Shown here: positions 49,501 through 60,072 of the stretch, in pieces
Numbering within the stretch: the stretch's first letter is position 1
How the letters are laid out: each line of letters begins with the position of its first letter
Assembly: GCA_030062745.1 (NCBI GenBank)
Contig: CP099843.1
Coordinates: 15,293,997-15,357,996 of the forward strand
DNA: 64,000 bases
Source of the DNA: Capitulum mitella
Lineage: Eukaryota > Arthropoda > Thecostraca > Pollicipedomorpha > Pollicipedidae
Reading direction: 5' to 3'
Translations under genes and position numbers: made by a program
Notes under the pieces: model-generated
Database searches by the model: none
Seen by the model: only the letters and a program-made list of their open reading frames with translations
What the model was told of the DNA's origin: nothing

Positions 49501-49944
49501 GAGCAACGGTTCGCAACGTCTAGACTCTGGGTAACGTAGTTTGCATGATATCAACGAAGTAACTGTCATGTCGTCTTCACTGTGTTTACTGTGTTTAGTC
49601 CAGAAGTCACTAGTCTCGGCAGTTCCCGGCTGTAGTACCAGGCAGTCGCAGCTGACGGCAAGCGCCTTCTTTTCAGCGCTGTCAAAGGACTCCCGCTAGC
49701 GACAGTGGTCTATTTTGAGGCGGCCTGTTTCCCTGTCGGAGGCGTTATGGGTCTGCTCGGGAAGGCAGCCAATCGTTAGGTGTCACCAGCGGCGACAGCT
49801 CCGACAGCGTCCGGCGGCACCGCGGCCGGACACTTAGCGCTCTGTGATAGAATGCTGAGCCTTGAACAAGCAGGAAAAAATGTGCTCGGTGCCCGTAGCC
49901 CACAAAAGATGCTAAACTTATTACGCTGGTCCGCCGTGTGTTAG

Positions 49945-50076
49945 TATGTATGTATGTATCGACGAAAAAGTGTGTATGTATGTATTGACGTTGACGTTAT
50001 ATGTACGTGTATTTGGTATGTATAGCGTTTATAGTTTTGTATGCATAGCGTTTATAGTTTTGCATGTATAGCGTTA
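49945..50076. repeat. TATG-rich microsatellite and short direct repeats
   Basis: GTATGTATGTATGTATC is followed by degenerate TGTATGTAT words and then by three copies of GTATAGCGTTTATAGTTTTG-like sequence at about 50015-50072. It is simple and short tandem repeat DNA without coding content. Confidence 0.65.
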
Positions 50077-50164
50077 CGCCCTGTTTTGTATGATTTCGAC
50101 GATACGTCTACTCGTGGGCACTGTAAAAGTCCATCCCGCCAATGCACTGCTGGCAAACGCTGTC

Positions 50165-50475
50165 CGTGTCAACCCAGTCCAGGGCTCCCCAGACGTGCGG
50201 CGGCAGTCATATCCGCCGGGTTGACTCCGTCCCCGGCCGGCTGCCGGTACCGTCGGCCGGCGCCGCTCCCGCCGGCGTGTTTCCCTCCCGTCGGCGCCTG
50301 GCGGGCCGTAAATACGTCACCCCCCTCCCCCGGGACGGGGCGGGGCAGGGGAACCACCCGATCACTGGCGAACGGGCAGGGGGTCACGCCGCGGCGCCGC
50401 CGGGCAGTCGCCCGCGAACTTGGGGGTTCAGCCGCCGAGGCTGTCGCGGCCGGGGGGTGTTCAGGGATTTCGAAA
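50165..50475. promoter_or_regulatory. GC-rich CpG island
   Basis: A CpG-dense block with GGCCGGC and CGGGGCGGGGC words between AT-balanced flanks. Overlapping open frames on both strands are low-complexity and unrecognised. The regulatory role is inferred from composition. Confidence 0.35.
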
Positions 50476-51404
50476 GGCTGTCGCCTCATCGTTTTGTGTG
50501 GAGCGTTGGTGTACTTGGAAAACGGCCTCCATTTTCAGCTGCCAGTTCGGTCTTGACAACCACTAGACAAGCATTGAAAGCACAAAGCTCAAAGACCATT
50601 CCACCCCGAGAAGATCACTGACATGCTCTGGCCTCATCATTCTGGAAATCACCGACATGTTCTGGCCTCATCATTCCTCGTCATGGCCAATTAGGCTCCT
50701 TGTTCGTTTTTTTCGTTTTGCTTTCTGTCAAACTCCATCCAGACGTTGGCATTAACTCTGGGGTTCAAATAAAGGCTCGTATGGAATGAATACCCAAACA
50801 ACAAAAAAGGTTAACAGATTTCCATCACGATAGGTACTTTGGTCACGCGGGGCCGTTCAGCAGCGCAGTGCAGACAACTGAGATTTCCCGTCCCTCCTTC
50901 AGCTTTCGACCCACCGACCGGTCTTTTTTGCGAGGCGACTGGGGAAGTTCGGATGAAATGAACAATTTTGCAGTCGTTAAGGTTATGACGGTCACGTTTG
51001 GTTTTTGCTAGAGCGGCGCAAACCCGGCCTTGTTTGTGGCGAGGAACGGCCGAGTTTGCAATAGCCTTCCCGTGGCGAGTCCTCTGTGGCGTGGAAAATC
51101 GGTAAAGATATCTCCCGACTCTAGACTTTTCAGCCGCAACGGGCACAGGCGAACGGGTAATGCGGAAAATGCACCAATAATATAACAATACTACATATGT
51201 GGGGTGCGGGACTTCGGTTTCTTATTGAAAAAATGACCCATGAAACTGCTCTAGATAGCTGCGTCTATTAAAGGCAATGTGTCCGCATTTGTGTTTGCAA
51301 CTGGCATAGCCATGTTGTATCCTGCAGTACTGGAAGTCGACTTGCAATATATGCACATTATGTCTCAAAACTATACAACGAAGAAGGTTCGAAACGGTTT
51401 CCAC
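50476..51404. other. Unassigned DNA with a short direct duplication
   Basis: No supportable gene. GACATGCTCTGGCCTCATCA near 50621 recurs with one change near 50652 (GACATGTTCTGGCCTCATCA), a small tandem duplication of about 31 bases. Confidence 0.4.
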
Positions 51405-51444
51405 CAGCTGTAAATGGTGGACGGCCGTCCACCATTTACAGCTG
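51405..51444. repeat. Perfect 40-bp palindrome
   Basis: CAGCTGTAAATGGTGGACGG is followed immediately by its exact reverse complement, with no spacer. The axis lies between 51424 and 51425. TGACGTCA follows six bases later at 51450-51457. A perfect spacerless palindrome of this length is very unlikely by chance and should extrude as a cruciform. Confidence 0.95.
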
Positions 51445-52262
51445 TTGCGTGACGTCACGGGCGGGCGCAGGTCCGTGTCGCGTCATATCGGCGGGCAAAT
51501 ACAAAGCACAATTTTCTAACTTATTACATGTTTTGAAGTATTTAGACACCTTTTGGACGCCTTAATACTAGAAAAAAAATGACGCTTATGACGTTCTCAG
51601 CACACTCTCTGAAAATGTCATGGAACATAAAAATGCGTATTATTAAGAACTGCATTGTTTAAACATCCGCTCGCATCACGCTACAGAAACCTTCAAACGT
51701 TTATAGGCCTTCGCTCGCTCGTGACGTCATTCGAAACTAAAAACAGAAGGGCTGCTGCATGGGACTCAGTAGAAAACAATGGAGTGGAAAAACACGAAAA
51801 TTCCATAAATGCAGAGCTGTGAAACAACACACACTAGATATCGACGTCTAAGATTACAGGCCAGAAGTTGACTACCTCAGCTCAAAACGCCCTTTAATGG
51901 GTATGTGCCATTCGATGTTCCCTCAAAACGGAATCTACACCGAGTTCTTTCTAATCATTACTACTGGCAACCTTTCATGACAACGCCTCTTCAGTAACTC
52001 GGTCAGGGACCTCATTGTTTACAGGCAGGCAACTGCCCACAATAGGAGTATCGTTTTGTATAAATGACTGGTAGGACCAAGCCGAGGGCGGAACAACCTA
52101 CCCTCCTCACCCCCAAATGTAAGTCCCTGAGCGGATTTAGCCCACGTAGTTTTGACCGAGGGCAATTTTTATAATTTTTTTAGAATTTTTCAAACACATC
52201 AAACGCCAAATTGCACACACATACGCGAGCACACACGCACATATCTATATCTATATATATAA

Positions 52263-52305
<43 letters not shown>

Positions 52306-53376
52306 CATGCCGCGATTATTAAACGATAAAGCTGCTATGACATTTGTTAGCTTTCACTCTAAAGATTCAGTCTTGCGCAAGGTTGTTCGGTTTTCGGATG
52401 TATGTTCGTGTAAAGTCGTTCCCGGGCTCATAATGTACACACAAGTCATAATTAAAATCATAACCTCTAATACTCGACCAGTTTCGTATATTTCCCATAC
52501 ATTTTCAAACATGAGGGTACTTCCTTTATGGCGAGATAGTGTAAAATTAAAATCACTGCTATTCAGCCCATTCTTAGCTCATGCTTGACTTCGGACACAT
52601 TTTCCACACCCCGGATGCACATTGTCAAAGCGCAATAAAATGTTACAAAAGACACCTATTCGTTTCCACTCCTCGCTATGAAAGTCTAGGTCCTTCAGAC
52701 AGTTGAATGATGCCCCTGACGTTCATCTGTCTGTTAATCACGGAATCCGTCTCGTGTATCAGAATTGATTCAAGCGCCACAGGGCATCGTGTCACGCGTT
52801 CGTACCAAGACGACAGTAGCATTAGCAACAATATCCTGTCGAGTCAACCGGGTGCCTATGATGTTGTGCTGCCTGGGTTAAAGGACCGCCGCTCTGCAGG
52901 TGCATCGCCAGGCGTCTTGACAGCGTTGTTGCTGTGTTGTCGATGTACCCACAGTCTCCCTTGTTTCATTTGTAGCGGTACACGACACTGCCCTGCGTGA
53001 GTGGCAATGAGTCGTTAAACATTTTGTTTTTCATAACCAAAACGAATGTGGTAGAGCTTTGGTAACAGATGCGTAGCCGGACTTTGTCGTTTTGCCGCTG
53101 GGTCTTACAATTTCTGCTATTTATGTTTGTCAGTGCCTTTTCATCCATTCTGTGGCCAGACGACATTTGGCTCTTGTAGTACAGGTGGAAAGTGTCCCCT
53201 TGCTCTTCTCTTGCGATTGGGTGTGGATGTTTGTTGATAGCGTTCTCAGTGTGGTGATCGGCTAATGCTTCGTCGTTGTCGGCTGAGATTGGCTTGATGC
53301 GCTGAAGCTTCTGATGCATCAGAGGCCATGTTTAATGATCTCTGCATTAATAATAACCTGCCCCCATCATATACAA

Positions 53377-53377
<1 letters not shown>
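51445..53377. other. Unassigned DNA with a TA microsatellite
   Basis: No supportable gene. A near-pure TA run lies at about 52244-52302, preceded by CACACA/ACACGCAC words. TGACGTCA also occurs at 51722-51729. The rest is featureless by eye. Confidence 0.45.
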
Positions 53378-53414
<37 letters not shown>

Positions 53415-53427
53415 GTATATATGTGTT

Positions 53428-53460
<33 letters not shown>

Positions 53461-53461
53461 C
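53378..53461. repeat. (TA)n microsatellite abutting a 20-bp-period array
   Basis: Alternating TA with a few ACGTA and TGTG interruptions for about 84 bases. The following array element appears truncated against this run. Confidence 0.9.
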
Positions 53462-53499
53462 AGGGCCCTTGTTTAGCACGAGAAGGCTTCTTAACGCAC

Positions 53500-53896
53500 C
53501 AGGAGACCAACTTGCCGCCAGACTCCAGAGGTGCCACTCCCCATGGCAGGGAATCCTCACCTTTCCAGGAGGCCCCATATCGCCACAGTTTGCCATTTCA
53601 CATCACAGGTCGCTACAGGAGGTTCCTCACCACCAAGGAGACCTCTCTCACCGCCACAAGAGGGCTCCACTCACCGACAGAGGAGGCCTCTTCCTCTCAC
53701 AGGAGGCCAATTCGCTGCCGCAGGTGCAGGAGTTATCATTACAGGAAGGTACATTACGTTACAGAGATAGAGAATCATTACAGAGATAGAGACTGAAATC
53801 GTACGAAAACCGTCTGCTGGGAAGACGATGTGCAATGCGTTTCACAAAAAAAAATACGGACCTAAGGGAGGACCGGGCCTCCCCCGGCTGCGCCTG
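53500..53896 (-). mobile_element. Truncated element with a degenerate 20-bp-period array (inverted)
   Basis: From about 53500 to 53795 CAGGAGGCC-like words recur about every 20 bases, ending in two clear copies of CAGAGATAGAGA. In reverse complement the unit resembles that of the array at 20880-22470. The right end (to about 53896), reverse-complemented, reads CAGGCGCAGCCGGGGGAGGC, similar in style to that element's GGGCGGATCCAGG end. I infer an inverted, shorter relative. The open frames across it are artefacts. Confidence 0.5.
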
Positions 53897-54309
53897 TATT
53901 AGTGTGTTTAGAGAGACAACAATTAACTGTAGCGTGGAGCGTCTGAATATCAGTTACCTTTCGTTATCTTGAATTGATTCGAACTTTTTCTACTGGCTGG
54001 AGCACTGAGTCTCATTCTGGTCAGAGGCGTACACGGGGTCCTAAATCAAGCTGACTGCCATTGATGGAGGTGGGAGCTGGGGTATTTGTCCCAGTCCGTA
54101 AACAAAGAAGTGTTCCAAGCCTAATGTTTTCATAGTCGTTGAGGTATTTACTCGTGTGCTGCATTTTCCTCATTCTGACTACAAAATGCAGACACCGTGA
54201 CCCTCATCATCTTCCTTCAACGCATATCTAGACCTTACATCCAAAGTCTGAAGTGATGCTTTGACAAAACTGACATGGAATTTTGATTCTTGAGTTTTGA
54301 ATCTTTAAA

Positions 54310-54515
54310 AAAAAATTAACATCAGAGACGCAGGACCCGTAGAAACTTTCCAATAAAACATAAACATAGGATCTGGGATATGAGGGAACTTTTCGTCAAA
54401 ATGTCAACTTGGGACCTGGAATGTCAAGGGATCTCTCGACAAAATATAGGATTTGGAATCTCAAGGGATCTGTCTACAAAACTGTCACATAAGGTTCGGA
54501 ATACTGCAGAGTGCC
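54310..54515 (+). repeat. Degenerate ~40-bp tandem repeat
   Basis: GGATCTGGGATATGAGGGAA, GGACCTGGAATGTCAAGGGA and GGATTTGGAATCTCAAGGGA blocks recur roughly every 38-44 bases, each followed by a TCGACAAAAT-like word. It is a small, decayed tandem array with no coding content. Confidence 0.6.
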
Positions 54516-57500
54516 GGATTCTAAACTCTAGATGGATCCCAGGTCCGTGCTTTTCAGATCCTGGCACATATGATTCTCAAACAATGAGACAGAGCTGCGA
54601 CGACAGGTCCTGGGAAGGGACAAGGGGACCCTTCCAGGCTGCCGAGGATGGGTAGGAATGAAATCTATTTCCTGGCTCCGGAAAATAATTTGCATATATT
54701 TACCACTTGAAAATGCGACTTATTATACTTTGAGGCATATTATGCAATATGAAACATGCAAATGTCACATGGACACACTCATCTACCTCTTTCGTCTTCC
54801 CATAGCTGTTTGGCAGCCCCGTAGGTTATGGACCTTCTTAACAGATATTTGGGTCATCCCGTTTTCGTGAGTGAATGTCCAAGAAAAGGTCAGTAATAAT
54901 CAATAATAGTGGAAGCTTTTGCTAGCGTAACTATTTGCCCATTCGCTTTACTCATGGGATGTGACTGTCCGTCGAGGTACGTAAAATGACGTCACACCAA
55001 CATAGATCATCAAAACAAGCCTTCACGTCCCTGCCGGCTGACCCACTCGGTCTGCATCAGTCTAATGACGTAGATGTGGAGTGGAGGATGCACCGATGCC
55101 GCCGCCGCACTGATCAGTTGTTGGGAATGCTGCACAGCCTATACGGGTTCACGCCTCAGCTCTGGATTGAGGCGGAAATGGTAAAAGACAACAACGGAGC
55201 GTCAGCCGCCTGGCCAGTTTAAATATCCCCAGAGACTTGGGATCGATCACCGATGGGTAAAGCTTCCCTTATGTTTTCATCGCGCCGCCCACAAAGCTAG
55301 ACCAGCTCCCACAGGTATCGCTGGAATATTCTTCCTTCACCGACATCTCAATCATGCATGTGCAAATCGTTGGCAGACTTCAGGACAGAGCTGCCAATAT
55401 AGGTTTTACAACAGTTTTGATTTTATAGAGCAACGATAAGAACCAAAACTATGTTACAGCCCAATGGCACCCGAAAATTGTGTTAAGGCCTCTGTCCATG
55501 CGCTCTTCTGTAAGTTTGAGGCATGGGAATGCTTGCCCGAGATGAAAAATATAATCAGCTCGAGTAAGAGCGATGGGTATCTCGAAACGTTGTTTCAACC
55601 ATGATACATAGTTCCCAGAGGTGCTTTTATTTCAAGTGCTCCATTCGCTACTTCGCGGCATGCCGGAAGTGATTTGCCTTTAGCATCAACATACTTTCAC
55701 CTCATGGCGATAGCCTCATGGTAAATGATCCCGCTGGATGCATTTTAGCTTGGACAGAAAACGATCTTCGCCAGACTGCATTTGTCGCTTGAGCTACCGG
55801 GAAGCAATTGACGACATCATCCTCAGAAAAGAATAAAACCTTCACATCCGAAGATGCTGTAGAACGGCTATTACCTCTATTGCTGCTGTTACTCATTACC
55901 TAGATCGCAGGCATTTTCCAAATGCAGCGTGTATTCAGGAAGCCTTCAGATAATTAAATATCACGCGATAAAGGTGTTGTTAATGATGCCGGTCGTTGCT
56001 TTAATGTCAAATAAAGAAAAACGTCACAGATTTAGGTTTCCGCTACCGGTGAAAGGGATGCCGATCTGCTATTGGCAACGTTTTCAGCACGATCAGACTA
56101 ATGCGAGGCCTTTTCTCTATACGCAAGTTCTGCTTTTGCAATGACAGTCACCTCGCTTGCTCGGGTCGCTTCAAACCAGTATTTTTCACTGGGCATCACG
56201 GACTTTTGAATACAGTGGGTTTCCTGGATGGTCTTGAACATAAAACAATGAAAAGGTGCAAACCTGTCAAACTGCCTTTACACTGCAGGAAAAAAGCCTA
56301 CTGCAAAGCATCAAAGCATACGCAGAAGCATACAAAGCATACAACGCATATGCAGAAGTACAAACAATTAGGCCTTTTCAAAAGGTCGGTTTTCAAAAGG
56401 CCTAGCGAGCGGAGTCGTGGTTTAAGATATTCTACAAATTCCATAAGCTCCACATGGCCAAAAATGGAGACGTAAAAGTTTGTCTATGGGACAGATTCCA
56501 CGGAAGGAGGGTTTGGCACCCTTGATCCCGGAATTCATTTTCACTGGCGCGGCTGGTTGTAGCCTCCACTAATTACGACCAGGAAGACTTCTACACAAAT
56601 CCGGCCCTTCTGGCGGGCGTGTTGTTAAAATGTTGGCACCGTCCTCGCCGCTTACTGGTGCCCGCGCCACGGAGCGTAACGGGCATAAATGCGCGCCATT
56701 TGTCACCTAAGGCCTGTGGCGAGGATCTCGGCACAGATGCCGCCTCACAACTGGGTTAGCCGATGCTTTATAGGGTGCTTTGGTTGTGGGGCCGGAAATT
56801 AAAGCGGCTGGAATCACGTGCGTCCACCGCAAAAGTATGCAAAACGCGAACTGGAGTTTTAAAAATTTCTTAACGGTGACTCGACTGGGTGTTAATATTT
56901 TTCGGAGTTAGTAATGATATTTGCGAAAGAAAATTCCCGCAGTTTCCAGAATACCCAGAGGAAACTTCATTGAAGCTGTTTGCTGGCCTTACGCCAACCG
57001 GTCGCGTCCTTTCCGTAGAATGCACCTAAAAATACGGGTCTCAAAACACTTCTGCCGGAAGTGAATGAAAGCTTACCGATGTTACGGTTTCGAAACCTGG
57101 TCAGTTTTTGCAGGTTTTCTTTGTACATACTACCTAACTGTCGTCATGGTCTTGATGTCGTAACGTGAAATCTTTTTTGATGAAACTTGGTTGTTTACAG
57201 ATAGCCTGAGTGATTTGGTTTCAGTTATGTTTTCCCATATAAAATAAGCCAATTATATTCATTACGAACGTCTTGCAACTACAGAAGCAGTTTGCAGTGC
57301 CTGCAGCATTTCCCCTACTTCTCCAAGACCATTATGCGTTTGCGTTCTTTATAGTCGGATTGGTGTAGGAAATAACTCCCCGCACCTATAGAGCTGATCA
57401 CAAACTACAGACACCGCCTATATTGGACAATAATTCATTGACACGGAGCGATAGAGGCGGATGCAATTTTCCGAGGGGCTTTTCTTGGATCAACGCTTGG

Positions 57501-58969
57501 TTGTACTTCTATTTTACGCTCAGCACGACTCGGGAACGCTGATAAATATTCATCCGTGCGAGTGTGTTTTTGTACACTTTTTATTGCAAGAACAAGACCA
57601 ATCACAACGACGTTGGAACTTGACCTGCGAGGTCAGTGACCGGTTCGCACGTCATGGGTACAAGCTCAGAATCTTTCGACGAGTGAGAACGGACCTGCAG
57701 TGGTTGATCCATTCGGATCTGTCGAGAGGAAAATAAATCTGGACGATAACATATCTGGAAAAGCTTCCATACCTAAAGGAAAATCGTCTATGCTGCCCCT
57801 CTTCGTCTTATCGTACACCTTAGCAGAATATGAGGGACTTTGCTCTGGCTATTCGTCTGATTTCCCGGACCAGCAAAGGCTGCTCTGGACCACTTGCGCA
57901 CAATGCGTGTCCTCCGCCTAACGGAGAAATCTGGCGCATCTGATTCGTCCTGACGTGTGTGAGTGGAACACCCAGTTATCAAACAAAACACAGTAGCTGG
58001 CAGTTGTATTTGCCGCGTTTCGAAACTTGTGCAATGTGTGATTAATGCAGTCATAACATCGTCTTGAATAAATGGACACGTTATTATTTTGTTTTCTTCC
58101 TGTTTCCGCTTCAGTTTCTCAACCGTTGTGCCCGCTAAGCATAACATTTTCGTCATGTTGAAAACGACAAATAAAGCCCGTCTTCCCCATTTTTTTTTCG
58201 TTTTGAGTTGCATGCTCATTGCGTCCGGTCTATGTATCTTTCGCGTATATTTCTCTCCTTTTCTCGGTCGTGTCGGAGCAGTCCCATAAGAGCCCTTCTG
58301 GGAGATACTATACGGGTTGCACATCACCTGACTAATCGATAGAAACACAGCCGCCGTTTGAGAGAGAAAATGCCAGTGCCTGCCGTTTGGAAACGCAGTT
58401 TTTATCCTTTCCCGTTAACTATGAGATAATCATAAATAGCATATGAGATGATTATAAATAGTACTCCCCGCTAACTTGCCTATCTCATGTCACTGATGTG
58501 GCTTGTTGCAAGCCTTGCTGCTTCCTACAGGCTAGACACAAGCGTCAGCATTACAGATGACTCCACAATTGCTCTTTGAGTGTAGACATATTTGCGTCCG
58601 GATCGCGAAATAGACTTCGGTTGGCACATTCTTCTAATGCTGAGATATCATAAGTGCGTAGAGAAAGGTCGTGCGGGCGTTCAGGTGGCTTTGTGCATTT
58701 CGGATCGTCTACAGACCAGTGAAGGATTTCCAGACGACCATACAGTCAGCTTAGCAGAAGCCGAATCCTGATCTTTACTCGGGGATCCTGACTGCGGCGA
58801 AATCTTGAATATGCTCGTCATTGAGATATGAAGGCGGTGTAGTTGGATCAGACGGAAGCGAGACCCAACCTTGATAAATTCAGTAATCATCCTGTGAGCC
58901 AACTAATCAGGATACACGATTGAACGTGGCAAAGTATCACCTGGGCATTAGCGCTCTCGACAAACGTGG
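54516..58969. other. Gene-poor DNA upstream of the WAVE-like segment
   Basis: No supportable gene. Frames at 54986-55222 (plus) and 57788-58348 (minus) are open but match nothing I recognise. TGACGTCA occurs at 54987-54994. GCATACAAAGCATAC words repeat near 56305-56345. Confidence 0.45.
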
Positions 58970-59335
58970 TACGGAGACCCTGAGAAGCCGCGTGACGTCA
59001 TTCCGGGATTGTCGGGTGGTCGCCGCGCTGACTGCGGTTTTCGGGGGCGCCGAGACGGGCTCAGATTTCAGGGCTGTGCGGCTCCGAGGTCGCCACTGCA
59101 GGCAGTGGCGGCGGTCTGCGGTCGGAGGCCAACTGTCGTCCAAACCGCCCGCTCGGTCTTCACCAGGCGTCATGTGAGCTCTTCGTGGGCTTCGGCCGAT
59201 CGCGGATATGACGCTGAAATATCACTTGCGGGCGGGAGCGTTCGGGCGTTAATGGTGATGGTGTCGGTTAGTCGCGCCTTATCGGCCGCCCGACAACGTC
59301 GTTATCGACGCCGGAGCGCGGCAACGGCGTTTTGA
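58970..59335. promoter_or_regulatory. GC-rich CpG island upstream of the WAVE-like segment
   Basis: This CpG-dense block lies about 350 bp before the WAVE-like reading frame and contains TGACGTCA at 58993-59000. Its position would suit a promoter of a short transcript carrying the WH2 segment. It may equally be an unrelated island like the others in the window. Confidence 0.4.
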
Positions 59336-59686
59336 TCGTCGCCCACAAGGCCAAGAGAGCTGCGCCCAATCTTGGCCGGTGACGTAACGTGCGTGATCTC
59401 CCCGGCCCAATGACGGCTCAGCGCGAGGAAGCGGCTCCGGTAAGCGTCCCAGATTCCTGGTGCGATGGATGTGCTGCCTGGGGCGCGGCGCTGTCCATCT
59501 TCGGTTTATGGGGTGATCAAGGCGACGACACTTGGCACGGCGCGTGCTCGGGGTTCGCGACATTTGCTCGGACATTTTCGTCCGTAGCCAACTGCGGGGA
59601 CAGCCCGATATTGGCCTAGCGTAGCCGAGCCTGGTTATGTCGGTGACCAAAAACAAAACCCTCTGTGTTTGTTGAAGCTCTTGGAA

Positions 59687-60072
59687 ATGATCGACCAGAC
59701 CATGCGAAAGCTCTCTCGGCCGTCACCGCCGCCGCCAGGCCTTTACCGTGGGCCACCAAACGGCGGGTTCAAAGCGGCGCGTGAGCCGAAAAGAAATGCG
59801 GCTATTGCCGGGACCTGGTGCCCGTACACCCAGGTGGGTCCGGCCGCGCCGCCCGCCGACAAGGTGCCGGTCATTTTTGACGATCGCAGCGACCTGCTCC
59901 AGGCCATCAGAGGAGGCATCACGCTCCGCAAGGTGGAGATTGTGGGGGAGCGGGAGCGCTGCCCGACGTGGCGTCGATCCTGGCGCGTCACGTCACCGTC
60001 GGGGTGTCGTCGAGCTCCGAGTCGGATTCGGACTGGGACTCAGAATGCTGGGAAAAGAACAGCAGTGCTTAG
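59687..60072 (+). CDS. WAVE/SCAR-type WH2-central-acidic C-terminus, with a one-base frame break
   Basis: From the first ATG (59687) the frame reads a basic, proline-containing stretch (RPSPPPPGLYRGPP, then VGPAAPPADKVP). It then gives DDRSDLLQAIRGGITLRKVE at 59879-59938, a WH2 actin-binding motif whose LRKVE ending is typical of WAVE. The matching central region DVASILARHVTVG and acidic tail SSSSESDSDWDSE, ending in TAG (60070-60072), follow from 59965 but in the +2 frame. One base is therefore missing, or two are extra, between 59939 and 59964, next to GTGGGGGAGCGGG. WAVE proteins promote Arp2/3-driven actin assembly through exactly these three modules. The tail continues past its acidic Trp with CWEKNSSA, which is unusual. 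No WAVE homology domain was found upstream, so this may be the last exon, a small WH2 protein or a decaying copy. The 5' boundary is uncertain. Confidence 0.6.

Larger units (their letters stand above)
39295..49944. other. Gene-poor DNA with GGTCA-rich patches and small repeats
   Basis: There is no supportable gene in this 10.6 kb. TGACC/GGTCA words cluster at about 41950-43000 and 48540-48900, in AT-rich sequence similar in style to the MITEs but not alignable by eye. A TATA-like word (GGGTATAAAAACACC) near 49167 stands alone. The tRNA-like heads, palindrome and TA run are listed separately. Confidence 0.45.

Noticed and set aside
54986-55222. Plus-strand frame with an exon-like GAAATG|GTAAAA end
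   Set aside because: The 60-70 codon frame matches nothing recognised, and the putative donor is a weak single match.
57788-58348. Minus-strand open frame of 186 codons
   Set aside because: No recognised motif, no codon bias and no splice or promoter context. It is probably chance in moderately AT-rich DNA.
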